This document shows, one piece after another, positions 1-6,925 of a stretch of DNA of 23,165 nucleotides. The position numbers were made by a program, and so were the translations under genes. Position 1 is the stretch's first letter; every line of letters starts with the position of its first letter. Origin of the DNA: CAZIXN01 sp039180415 (GTDB lineage: Bacteria; Planctomycetota; Phycisphaerae; Phycisphaerales; Phycisphaeraceae). Where the stretch lies: positions 1-23,165 of the forward strand of contig JBCDDH010000059.1 of NCBI GenBank assembly GCA_039180415.1, in the 5' to 3' direction. The notes under the pieces are model-generated. The model saw only the letters and a list, made by a program, of their open reading frames with translations, had not been told where the DNA came from and searched no databases.

Positions 1-1
1 C

Positions 2-56
2 CGCGAGCTGCTCGCGCTCTACGAGCGTCTGTTGGGCGGTGGCCAGGGCGCTTTAG
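2..56 (+). other. possible 3' tail of an upstream glycosyltransferase-like gene
   Basis: Frame 2 from the window edge reads RELLALYERLLGGG, which resembles the last helix of many GT4 glycosyltransferases. That frame has no stop before the next gene and runs into it. The only early plus-strand stop is TAG at 54-56 in frame 3. Third-position GC falls after about position 50, so an upstream gene may end near 56 with a one-base slip, or it may be fused to the next gene. The assignment is weak because fewer than 20 residues are visible. Confidence 0.22.
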
Positions 57-88
57 CGACCCGGCCGGCACGCCGTTTATACACGCGA

Positions 89-94
89 TACGAT
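89..94 (+). promoter_or_regulatory. -10-like TACGAT, leaderless position
   Basis: TACGAT ends exactly 6 nt before the ATG at 101. Transcription would therefore start at or beside the start codon. No Shine-Dalgarno sequence and no clear -35 are seen. The same arrangement recurs at other genes in this window. Confidence 0.45.
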
Positions 95-100
95 CCGCTC

Positions 101-556
101 ATGCCCGAGCGCTACACCGAACGCCGCGCCGCCAACGTGATCCACGAGATCATGCGACGGCCCGAGCACCACGACGAGGAATACGCCGCCAAGGACAAGC
201 GGCTGAAGATCGCCGCGATGTTCGGACTGGTGATCGTGGTTTTCAGCGTCATCCTGGGCGATCAGCTCAACTCGCCCGAGACCGTGGGCATCGGCGTGGC
301 GCTGGGCCTGCTGGTCTTCGGCGCGGCGCTGTTCAAGGCGTCCGGCCAATACAAGCAGGCGTACCGGAAGTTCGTCACGTCGAACATGGCCGACGACGGG
401 ACGTTCGGCTTCTGCCCGTCGTGCCAAGCCAAACAGCCGATCGAAGACGGCGACGCCGCGCCCAAGACCTGCCGCTCGTGCAACGCGAAGCTGTGGCGGT
501 TCGCGCCGCCGGCCGAGTCCGCCCAGAAGGCCATCGGAAAGGAACCAGACGCTTGA
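101..556 (+). CDS. two-TM membrane protein with C-terminal zinc ribbon
   Basis: This 151-residue protein is not recognised as a named family. Residues 1-35 are charged and probably cytosolic. Two hydrophobic segments follow at about 36-53 and 61-78, and then a cytosolic tail with CPSC (105-108) and CRSC (124-127), a typical four-cysteine zinc ribbon. The ATG at 101 was chosen over an upstream in-frame TTG at 32 because a TACGAT hexamer lies 6 nt before it and the extra residues look non-coding. The stop overlaps the TTG start of the next gene (TTGA, 553-556), so the two are probably translationally coupled. Its role is unknown. The zinc ribbon could bind nucleic acid or a protein partner at the membrane. 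Confidence 0.8.
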   Translation: MPERYTERRAANVIHEIMRRPEHHDEEYAAKDKRLKIAAMFGLVIVVFSVILGDQLNSPETVGIGVALGLLVFGAALFKASGQYKQAYRKFVTSNMADDGTFGFCPSCQAKQPIEDGDAAPKTCRSCNAKLWRFAPPAESAQKAIGKEPDA

Positions 557-1248
557 ACATCCTCGTCGTTGGCCCGCACCCGGACGATCAGGAGCTCGGC
601 ATGGGCGGCGCGATCGCGCGCTTCGCGAGCCAGGGACACAAGGTCCACATCCTCGACCTGACCAACGGCGAGCCCACGCCCCTGGGCTCGCCCGAGCAGC
701 GTGAGAAGGAGTGGACTGAAGCGACGCGTGTCCTGGACCAGGGCACGGGCAACGTGACGCGCGAGCTGCTCGGCCTGCCCAACCGGTTCGTGGAGCACAC
801 GCTCGAAGCGCGTCACGCGGTGGCGGGTGTGATCCGCAAGCATCAAGCCGAGCTGGTGTTCGTGCCGTACTTCGAGGACGCGCACCCGGACCACCTCGCC
901 GGGACCAACATCGTGCAGGACGCCCGCTTCGACGCGAAGCTTTCGAAGATCGACCTGCCGGGCGAGCCGATCTATCCCAAGCGGCTGATCTACTACTACG
1001 CGACGCACCTGAAGATCGTGCCCCAACCCAGCTTTCTGATCGACATCACGGATCAGATCGAGACGAAGATCGAATCGATCCGGGCGTACGAGACGCAGTT
1101 CGTGATCCCCGAAAAGAACGCCGCGGTGGTGGACTGGGTGCGGCAGCAGAACGGGTTTCTGGGATCGCGGATCGGCGTGGGGTACGCCGAGGGGTTCTTT
1201 GTGCGAGAGCCGGTGGGACTGAGCGATCCGGCGGCGTTGGTGTGTTGA
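553..1248 (+). CDS. bshB1: PIG-L family deacetylase, BshB1-like
   Basis: This zinc-dependent N-acetylglucosamine deacetylase is 231 residues long. In the BshB1 branch the enzyme removes the acetyl group from GlcNAc-malate during bacillithiol synthesis. The family signature GPHPDDQELGMGG is at residues 7-19 (His9, Asp11 and Asp12 at the zinc site), and FEDAHPDH at 107-114 supplies another zinc-binding His. BshB1-style segments follow: PSFLIDITDQIETKIESIRAYETQF and, near the end, GSRIGVGYAEGFFVREP. The start is the TTG at 553, which overlaps the previous stop and is preceded by GGAAAGGA at 536-543. The open frame extends upstream without coding character. Membership of PIG-L is secure. The BshB1 assignment is likely, but no bshA or bshC is fully visible here. 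Confidence 0.85.
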   Translation: MNILVVGPHPDDQELGMGGAIARFASQGHKVHILDLTNGEPTPLGSPEQREKEWTEATRVLDQGTGNVTRELLGLPNRFVEHTLEARHAVAGVIRKHQAELVFVPYFEDAHPDHLAGTNIVQDARFDAKLSKIDLPGEPIYPKRLIYYYATHLKIVPQPSFLIDITDQIETKIESIRAYETQFVIPEKNAAVVDWVRQQNGFLGSRIGVGYAEGFFVREPVGLSDPAALVC

Positions 1249-1264
1249 GGAGAGGCGCCGAGCC

Positions 1265-1296
1265 ACCCGCGAACAAGCCGCGCGGGCTCCGCGGGT
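1265..1296. terminator. structured convergent intergenic region
   Basis: An outer inverted repeat ACCCGCG (1265-1271) / CGCGGGT (1290-1296) encloses an inner AGCC/GGCT stem. It lies between two convergent genes. No T-run follows on either strand, so termination is uncertain; it may only protect 3' ends. Confidence 0.3.
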
Positions 1297-1297
1297 C

Positions 1298-2545
1298 TCA
1301 TTCTTTGGGCTTGACCGGGAGTTCTTTAAGCGTTTGTCGCGCGAGCGACCGTTCGTTGCCGTCGAGGCGATCGGCGGCGGCGGCGAGCAGCTCGCGGGCG
1401 CGGTCGGGTTGGGCGAGGTACCGCGCGTAGATCAGGCCGAGGATGAGTTGGATCTGCGGCTTGTCGGCGTAAGCGCGGTAGCGATCCAGGAACAGTTCGT
1501 AAGCCCGCGCGGCGACGGCGTGCTTGCGGTCCGCCATGAGCTGGTTGGCGACGTCGAGCTGCTGCGGCTGGGGCAGGACCTGGGTGGGGTGTTCTTCGAG
1601 GAGCTTGGCGTAGGCGTCGGCGGCGCCGGGAAGGTCCTGCTCCGAGATCAACTTGGCGATGTCGCGGCGGCGTTGCATGAGCTCGCGCTGCTCGGGCGTG
1701 AGCTCGCCGGCTTGCCCGGGCTTCGGTGGCGCTTCCCAGCGGCCGGGGCGGGGGGTCTGCCAGGGGGTGTACCCGGCTTTGCTCTGCTTCTTGAAGGCGG
1801 CGCGTCTCCGCTTCTGCTCGATCAGCGTGAGCATGTCGTATGGCTCCCCCGGGAGCAGACGGAGCAGCAGCGTGGCCATCCCGGCGGCGAAGCCGAAGGC
1901 GTAACCGGCGAGGTGGGCCATGTAAGCGACGTTGCCGATCCCCGCGAGGTTGAAGATGAAGTCCTGCGCCACGCGGAACAGGATCAGCACGATCGCGGAG
2001 ACGACGAAGCTGTCGATGATGAAAACGAACCAATAAAAGATGGTGACGTTGGCGAGAGGGAACAGCGCGAGGAAGGCACCGGTGACCGCGGCGACGGAGC
2101 CGGAAGCGCCGAGGACGGGGGCGTCGGAGAAGGTGACGTGGGCCAGGCCGGCCATCACGCCGCCCCCCAGATAAAACGCCAGGTAGCCGAGCTTGCCGAG
2201 TCGATCTTCGACGGCGTTGCCGAAGACGTAGAGGAAGAGCATGTTGCCCAGCAGGTGCCAGAGGTCGGCGTGGAGGAACTGGTAGGTGAAGAACTGGAGC
2301 AGCTGGGGAAATTCCGGCTGGAGCCAGGCTTGGAAAACGGGGTGCTCTTCACGGAAGGCCAAGAGGTCTTGGCGATCGGCGACGCCGGAGGCCCGCTGCT
2401 CGAGGTAAAGCCGCAGGACTTCGTCGAGCTGGTTGGTGGCCCGCTCGGTGAACAGAAAAATGACGATGTTGGCGGCGATCAGCGCGTAGTTGACCCAAGG
2501 CGTGGCGCGGAGTTGGCGGTCGGTGCCGAGGGGGAAAAAGAGCAT
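1298..2545 (-). CDS. rhomboid family intramembrane serine protease with TPR-like tail
   Basis: This 415-residue protein cleaves membrane proteins within or near the bilayer if it behaves like its family. Catalytic signatures are present: HLLGN (His97, Asn101), GASGS with nucleophile Ser148, and the partner His211 in AYMAHLAGYAFGFAAG. About six to seven membrane segments span residues 17-230. Residues 240-290 are basic and proline-rich. Residues 290-410 form amphipathic helices resembling tetratricopeptide repeats (GAADAYAKLLEEHP, AARAYELFLDRY, RARELLAAAADRL), suggesting a soluble partner-binding domain. The ATG at 2545 gives the usual rhomboid N-terminus; the frame stays open far upstream but is antisense-like there. 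It starts 8 nt after the stop of the zinc-ribbon gene, so they form an operon. Confidence 0.92.
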   Translation of the reverse strand: MLFFPLGTDRQLRATPWVNYALIAANIVIFLFTERATNQLDEVLRLYLEQRASGVADRQDLLAFREEHPVFQAWLQPEFPQLLQFFTYQFLHADLWHLLGNMLFLYVFGNAVEDRLGKLGYLAFYLGGGVMAGLAHVTFSDAPVLGASGSVAAVTGAFLALFPLANVTIFYWFVFIIDSFVVSAIVLILFRVAQDFIFNLAGIGNVAYMAHLAGYAFGFAAGMATLLLRLLPGEPYDMLTLIEQKRRRAAFKKQSKAGYTPWQTPRPGRWEAPPKPGQAGELTPEQRELMQRRRDIAKLISEQDLPGAADAYAKLLEEHPTQVLPQPQQLDVANQLMADRKHAVAARAYELFLDRYRAYADKPQIQLILGLIYARYLAQPDRARELLAAAADRLDGNERSLARQTLKELPVKPKE

Positions 2546-2553
2546 GACGGCGG

Positions 2554-3579
2554 TTACGGACGATCGGTCCGTTCGCGTTGTTGGGGGTCGGACGCAGGGG
2601 CGGCGGGGTCCAGCGCCGTGACGATCCAGCCGTCGGGATCGGCGGCTTCGGGGACCACGTCGAGATTGGCGACGAGCCGATGAGGCCGGCCGGGGACGAG
2701 GGGGCGGGGGTTGGTGAGTTGCCAGGCGGCGGTGAGTCGGCCTTGCCGGGAGGCGGTGAGCAGGAGGATATTCGGGCCGAGTATCGCGCCGTCGGCCAAA
2801 GCCGTTGCGCTGAGGCGGAGGACGATCTGATTGGGCTCGAGTTGGGGCTCGTCTTGCGGGAAGGCGACCACGGCGGCGCGGACGCCGGGCCGAGCGGGGG
2901 CGAGCAGTCGGGGGTCGCGGAGACTCAGCGGCCTGGCGATGACGCGCGGGACGCCTCGGAGCGTGTCGTCGGGTTCTGCTTGCGGAGGCGGGCCCGTAGG
3001 TGACTGGGCACCGGACGAATCGGCGGGGGCCGTGTTGGTCGCGTTGGAGGCCGGGCGGGGGTTGGCGGCGATAAGGGCGACGGCGACGCCGAGCGAGCCG
3101 ACCATCACGGTGAGGGTGGCGAGCAAGACGAGCGTGGTGCGGCTGCGTCGCTTCGCGGCGGCCTCGGCGGCGCGGCGCTGGGCGAGGGCCTGGCTCTGCT
3201 GCTGGCGGAACTGCCGGGGCGAGGGCGGGTCTGCGGTCGATCCGGCGGCGAGCGGGGCGTCGGCGTCGCGCTCGGCCGCGGGCTCGCCGGGGCCGCGCAT
3301 GACTTCGGAGAGACCCGAAAGGCCAACGATGCTGGTGTCGTCGGGCGAACCGTGCAGCGCCGAGTCCCCGGGGCTTACCGCGGCGCGACGCGGCGGCGGA
3401 TCGGGGGAAGGCCCGGCGGGCGGCGAGGCGGCGGAACGCTCGGCCGGGACGCGCTGGACATGGACGAGCTCGATCCGCCAGATCGTGTGGCACCCCCCGC
3501 AGACCGTGACGGCCCCAGGGCGAGTGAACGGATGATCTTGCGTGGCGCCACAGTGTGGACACCGAAGCCGGTACACCAT
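2554..3579 (-). CDS. zinc-ribbon, single-TM protein of unknown function
   Basis: This 341-residue protein opens with a four-cysteine zinc ribbon (CPHC at 7-10, CGGC at 27-30), similar in style to MJ0042-type N-terminal zinc fingers. A long Pro/Ala-rich low-complexity stretch follows (about 45-145). One membrane helix spans about 149-172 (LVLLATLTVMVGSLGVAVAL). The rest is extracytoplasmic, with a C-terminal region of about 130 residues rich in beta-strand patterns (VVAFPQDEPQLEPNQIVLRLS, AAWQLTNPRPLVPGRPHRLVANL). I do not recognise the C-terminal domain. It is the first gene of a pair with the rhomboid protease, which makes it a candidate partner or substrate, by inference only. The ATG at 3579 has TAGACT 6 nt upstream and no ribosome binding site. 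Confidence 0.82.
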   Translation of the reverse strand: MVYRLRCPHCGATQDHPFTRPGAVTVCGGCHTIWRIELVHVQRVPAERSAASPPAGPSPDPPPRRAAVSPGDSALHGSPDDTSIVGLSGLSEVMRGPGEPAAERDADAPLAAGSTADPPSPRQFRQQQSQALAQRRAAEAAAKRRSRTTLVLLATLTVMVGSLGVAVALIAANPRPASNATNTAPADSSGAQSPTGPPPQAEPDDTLRGVPRVIARPLSLRDPRLLAPARPGVRAAVVAFPQDEPQLEPNQIVLRLSATALADGAILGPNILLLTASRQGRLTAAWQLTNPRPLVPGRPHRLVANLDVVPEAADPDGWIVTALDPAAPASDPQQRERTDRP

Positions 3580-3585
3580 TTTGGC

Positions 3586-3591
3586 AGTCTA
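3586..3591 (-). promoter_or_regulatory. -10-like TAGACT, leaderless position
   Basis: Read on the minus strand, TAGACT ends 6 nt before the ATG at 3579. No ribosome binding site lies in between. Confidence 0.45.
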
Positions 3592-3630
3592 AATGGTTCG
3601 GTCTTCCCGCTCCTGCGTCCGGGCCCGCCC

Positions 3631-3636
3631 TACGCT
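3631..3636 (+). promoter_or_regulatory. -10-like TACGCT, leaderless position
   Basis: TACGCT ends 6 nt before the ATG at 3643. It lies about 40 bp from the opposing TAGACT at 3586-3591, so the 63-bp gap would hold two divergent leaderless promoters. Confidence 0.45.
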
Positions 3637-3642
3637 GCGGGC

Positions 3643-4584
3643 ATGACCACGCACGACCTGAAACCGCAAATCGCCCCCGGAACGACGCTGCCCGCGTTGC
3701 AAACCACCGCCGCCCAGAGCCCCGTCGCCGTCACGCTTTACCCGCACGGCGCAACACTCACCGGCGTGCGCTTCGGGGACGGCCCGCCGCTGCTGTACCT
3801 CAGCCCCACCGCCGTACTCGACGGGAGCAAGCCCCTGCGTGGCGGGGTGCCGGTGTGCTTCCCGTGGTTCGCGGTCCACCCGTCCGATCCCGACGCGGCG
3901 AAGCACGGCACGGTGCGGAACAAGGCCTGGGACATCGAGTACGCCCGGTACGCCGATCCGGCCGACGCCGGGTCGCCGGCATTCGACGCTCTCCTGACCA
4001 CGCGGACCGATCCGTGGGAGATCGCCTATCGCGTCTGCGCCTTCCGATCGGACGCCGACCGCCCCGCGACCGGCTCGATCCAACTCACGGTCACCGTCAC
4101 GAACCAGAGCCAAGAGCCGCGTGCTTTTGAACTCGCTCTCCACACCTACTTCGCGGTCGGCGACGTCCGGCGGGTCCACGTCACCGGGCTGCGCGGCCGT
4201 GACTTCCTCGACAATCTGGCCGACACGCAGACCCCAATGAGGCCGCTGCGGCAGCGACACCGCTACACCGAAGACCGCGAACAGCTCCGCTTCGACGGCG
4301 AGTGCGACCGCGTCTACCTCGGCCCCACGGAAGGCGAGACCGCCCCGATCACGCTGCACGATCCCGTCCTCGAGCGCGCGATCGAAATCACCGCGATCGG
4401 CTGCCCCTCCGCGGTGGTGTGGAACCCGCATGTCGAGACCGCCAAGGGCTTTGCCGACCTGCCCGACGACGCCTGGACCGACTTTCTCTGCATCGAGTCC
4501 GGCCTAATCGCCGACGACGCGGTCACGCTCGGCCCCGGGGCGACGCACACGGCCGAGGTAACGATCCGCGAAACCGCCGTTTAA
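3643..4584 (+). CDS. D-hexose-6-phosphate mutarotase / aldose 1-epimerase-like
   Basis: This 313-residue protein belongs to the YeaD branch of the galactose mutarotase fold. These enzymes interconvert alpha and beta anomers of hexose 6-phosphates in the cytosol. Family landmarks appear in order: RGGVPVCFPWF (66-76), HGTVRNKAW (88-96), ALHTYFAVGDV (165-175), DNLADTQ (190-196), CDRVYL (221-226), VVWNPH (258-263) and DFLCIESG (280-287). His88, His167 and the acid Glu285 match the expected catalytic set. Length is normal for the family. The ATG at 3643 was chosen because it gives the standard N-terminus and has TACGCT 6 nt upstream; the longer open frame from 3352 overlaps the divergent gene. The exact sugar cannot be told from sequence. 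Confidence 0.9.
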   Translation: MTTHDLKPQIAPGTTLPALQTTAAQSPVAVTLYPHGATLTGVRFGDGPPLLYLSPTAVLDGSKPLRGGVPVCFPWFAVHPSDPDAAKHGTVRNKAWDIEYARYADPADAGSPAFDALLTTRTDPWEIAYRVCAFRSDADRPATGSIQLTVTVTNQSQEPRAFELALHTYFAVGDVRRVHVTGLRGRDFLDNLADTQTPMRPLRQRHRYTEDREQLRFDGECDRVYLGPTEGETAPITLHDPVLERAIEITAIGCPSAVVWNPHVETAKGFADLPDDAWTDFLCIESGLIADDAVTLGPGATHTAEVTIRETAV

Positions 4585-4632
4585 CCGCGGTAACGCCGCA
4601 TTCAGGGCGATTTCTGCGTATTTTTTGAGGAT

Positions 4633-4665
4633 TTCGGGTCGTTTTCGGGTCGACTCGGGTTAAAC
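4633..4665 (+). promoter_or_regulatory. tandem TCGGGT repeats beside a -10-like TAAACT
   Basis: TTCGGGTCG occurs at 4633-4641 and again at 4644-4652, 11 bp apart, and a third TCGGGT sits at 4654-4659. The last copy touches TAAACT (4660-4665), which could be a -10 box. One-turn spacing suggests an operator for the SpoIID-like gene 55 bp downstream. Confidence 0.35.
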
Positions 4666-4719
4666 TTCTAGAACTTACCGCTCACCACGGGCGGGTTTCC
4701 AGCAGTTCGGAGGTTTTAG

Positions 4720-6453
4720 ATGTCGTTGCAGCGCGGATCGGTCGGTGGTGCGGGGGGCGGATTCGCTCGAGGTACGGCGTTGATTGCGGTGCTGGCGGCC
4801 GCATCGCCCGCGGCGGGTCAATCCGAATTCAACGCTCGGGCGTTTATTAACGTCGACGGCTTCGGCAACGTGCCCACCGAGGGCGGAACCTCCGGCGCGT
4901 ACGTCGCGAATGTGGTTCAAGCCGAGAACGGCCTCGCCTCGTTCGAGGCGCTAAAGGCCCAAGCCGTCGCCGCCCGCACTTTCGCCTACTACCAGATGGA
5001 CCAGAAGGGGTTCATCCTCGACGGCACCGCCGATCAGGTCTACAGCAACGGCAGCCCGCCCGGCTCGATCCACTTCGCCGCCGCCCAGGCCACCGAAGGC
5101 GAGATCGTTTACATCCGCGACAACATCGGCTTCGAGCGGGACGTCCTGCCCGCTTCGTTCTACGTCGCCGGCTCCATCCCCAACGCCAACCGCCCCTTCG
5201 ATTTCGATGACCCCGGCGTCATCGTCACCGGCAGCGATCCCGACCCCACCAGCACCGAACGGTGGGTCACCTACACCTTCGCCGAAAACCTCTTCGGCGG
5301 GTTCAACACCGGCACGCCGCTGGGCTTCCAGGGCACGCCGACCAACCCGAACTGGCCCAACCGCGGCGCGAAAAGCCAAAACGGCGCCGATTACCTCAGC
5401 GACAACTCGGTCAACTACCTCGACATCCTGAAGTACTACTACGGGGCCGACATCCAGGTCCGTACCGTCGAAACCGCGGGCACGGGCGTGTCGTTCGGCA
5501 CGAAGACCCTGGCCGACTTCGACAACTACGGCAGCGGGCGGGCCTCCGACGGCATCATCGAAGGCCACGAGAGCGTCTTCAACCGTGACATCGATTTGGC
5601 CGCGAACGCCAGCGAGAACGTCATCGGTGCCCAAGCCGTACGCAGCAGCAGCAGCTCCTTCAGCGGCAGCGACAGCCAACGGATCACGATCGGCGTCGAC
5701 GCCGAGAGCGAAGACGACTGGTTCGTCCGCCACGTCGCCGGCGCGCGCTACGCCCGGCAAGCCGTGATCGGCCGGGGCGGCGCCGTGGTTGGCACCAACA
5801 GCCTCGAAGCCGAGCCCATCGCCAACCTCCAGTTCAACGCCACCGGCTCGGTCGGCCTGTACGCCCGCACCACCACCCCGGGCGTGAACGTCTCCATTGC
5901 GCTCGACGACGGCGGCCTCGGCGTGGCCAACGAAGACGGCGGCGGCGACCGCGGATGGGCCCAAGAACTCATCGCCGACGGCCAATGGCACCGCTACGAA
6001 TGGTTCATCGAGGAAGACGGCTTCTGGGAGGCCTGGGACGAGAACGGCGACGGCACCCTCGACGCCGACCGCGTCTCGCTCGATTCGATCCAGTTCTTCG
6101 GCGACGCTGGCGAATCCATTCTCGCCGACGTGTTCATCGACGACGTGTTTTGGGACCCCAACGCCGTGTTCACCTCCTTAGCGGGCGACTACGACGGCAG
6201 CGGCCAAGTCGAACAGGGCGACCTCAACCTGGTCTTGAACAACTGGGGCACCAACGTCGACATCGCCGGCGTGCCCGAAGGCTGGCGCTTCGGCTTGCCC
6301 ACGGGTGCCATCGATCAGGCCGAACTCAACGCGGTCCTGAACAATTGGGGCGCTACCGCCGCTCCGGCGTTCTCGGGCTTCGCGGTTCCCGAACCGGCTG
6401 CGGCGGCGGTCCTGGGGATGCTCGGAACCGTCCTCACACGCCGGAAACGCTGA
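4720..6453 (+). CDS. secreted SpoIID-like protein with dockerin-like repeat and PEP-CTERM tail
   Basis: This 577-residue exported protein has a signal peptide at about 1-33. Residues 59-243 match the SpoIID/LytB fold: YVANVVQAENGLASFEALKAQAVAARTFAYY (Glu69 aligns with the catalytic Glu), DGTADQVY (101-108), and GAKSQNGADYLS...DILKYYYG. SpoIID proteins are lytic transglycosylases on denuded peptidoglycan. The usual CGGHT metal site is replaced here by AGSIPNA, and GHGVGMSQ by NRGAKSQ, so activity is doubtful. Residues 262-480 look like a beta-sandwich carbohydrate-binding region. GDYDGSGQVEQGDLNLVLNNWG (489-510) and AIDQAELNAVLNNWG form a dockerin-like pair, followed by VPEP, a hydrophobic helix and RRKR (PEP-CTERM). 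The ribosome binding site GGAGG at 4709-4713 fixes the start. Confidence 0.88.
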   Translation: MSLQRGSVGGAGGGFARGTALIAVLAAASPAAGQSEFNARAFINVDGFGNVPTEGGTSGAYVANVVQAENGLASFEALKAQAVAARTFAYYQMDQKGFILDGTADQVYSNGSPPGSIHFAAAQATEGEIVYIRDNIGFERDVLPASFYVAGSIPNANRPFDFDDPGVIVTGSDPDPTSTERWVTYTFAENLFGGFNTGTPLGFQGTPTNPNWPNRGAKSQNGADYLSDNSVNYLDILKYYYGADIQVRTVETAGTGVSFGTKTLADFDNYGSGRASDGIIEGHESVFNRDIDLAANASENVIGAQAVRSSSSSFSGSDSQRITIGVDAESEDDWFVRHVAGARYARQAVIGRGGAVVGTNSLEAEPIANLQFNATGSVGLYARTTTPGVNVSIALDDGGLGVANEDGGGDRGWAQELIADGQWHRYEWFIEEDGFWEAWDENGDGTLDADRVSLDSIQFFGDAGESILADVFIDDVFWDPNAVFTSLAGDYDGSGQVEQGDLNLVLNNWGTNVDIAGVPEGWRFGLPTGAIDQAELNAVLNNWGATAAPAFSGFAVPEPAAAAVLGMLGTVLTRRKR

Positions 6454-6461
6454 TTTTCCGG
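6441..6461 (+). terminator. weak hairpin over the stop codon
   Basis: CCGGAAA (6441-6447) and TTTCCGG (6455-6461) form a 7-bp stem with a 7-nt loop that includes the TGA stop. AATCTTTT follows. This is a weak terminator candidate for the SpoIID-like gene. Confidence 0.35.
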
Positions 6462-6580
6462 AATCTTTTGAAAAAACTTTCGGCTCGCGGAATAACTCGC
6501 CGCGTCGAAGCGTTCCTCACCGCGTAAGTTCGTAAACTATTTCTGCACGCTCATGTAAATTTTTTAGGGAGTTTCAACCA

Positions 6581-6847
6581 ATGACCCGACTTCTCGCTTC
6601 CGCCGCCGCTTGTCTCGCCCTCGCCCTGTTCGCCGCCCCGCCGTCTTTCGCCGCCCCGGCATGGTCGCAAGCCGCCCCGGTCGCGATGGGCGACAACTGC
6701 GACGGCTGCAAGGGCAAAGAAAGCAAGCCCGCGGGTGACGAAAAGCCCGCCACCAGCTCCGTTCGCATCGAGATGGGCGACAGCTGCGACGGCTGCAAGG
6801 GCAAGGAAAGCAAGCCCGCCGGCGACGAAAAGCCCGCGGCCTCGTAA
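6581..6847 (+). CDS. small secreted protein with duplicated CDGC module
   Basis: This 88-residue protein has a clear signal peptide (about 1-25, ending SFAAP or nearby). The mature part is almost entirely two copies of a 22-residue unit, at 36-57 and 65-86, beginning MGDNCDGCKGKESK and MGDSCDGCKGKESK. Each has one CxxC pair in an acidic/basic, proline-containing context. The copies differ at five of 66 bases but only one amino acid (N/S), so the protein sequence looks constrained. CxxC pairs could bind metal or form disulfides; I cannot assign a function. AGGGAG at 6566-6571 lies 9 nt before the ATG. A strong terminator follows within 35 bp, so it is a single-gene unit. Confidence 0.82.
   Translation: MTRLLASAAACLALALFAAPPSFAAPAWSQAAPVAMGDNCDGCKGKESKPAGDEKPATSSVRIEMGDSCDGCKGKESKPAGDEKPAAS
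6686..6838 (+). repeat. 66-bp tandem-type duplication inside the CDGC gene
   Basis: The units at 6686-6751 and 6773-6838 have a period of 87 bp and differ at five positions, four of them synonymous. Confidence 0.9.
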
Positions 6848-6878
6848 TCCACCCTCCGGTTTCGATTTGCATAAAACG

Positions 6879-6903
6879 CCCGGCCAACCGGCCGGGTTTT
6901 TTT
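6879..6903 (+). terminator. intrinsic terminator, partly bidirectional
   Basis: CCCGGCC (6879-6885), loop AACC, GGCCGGG (6890-6896), then seven Ts. On the minus strand the hairpin is followed by CG and four Ts, so it may also stop transcripts from serA. Confidence 0.92.
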
Positions 6904-6925
6904 ATGGACTGAGCCTCGTTGCGCT

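Noticed and set aside
1334..2683. 449-codon plus-strand open frame opposite the rhomboid gene
   Set aside because: It is a Glu/Gly/Val-rich antisense shadow; the rhomboid on the other strand has all catalytic motifs.
1298..3562. 754-codon version of the rhomboid gene
   Set aside because: The first 339 codons are an Arg/Pro-rich shadow of the overlapping zinc-ribbon gene on the same strand; the real start is the ATG at 2545.
3352..3642. N-terminal extension of the mutarotase
   Set aside because: It overlaps the divergent zinc-ribbon gene and is not part of the family; the ATG at 3643 gives a normal length.
6581..6847. CDGC protein as a copper-peptide RiPP precursor of the HvfA or methanobactin type
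   Set aside because: The cysteine repeat is suggestive, but no DUF692-type or other modifying enzyme or transporter lies nearby, so the claim cannot be supported from this window.
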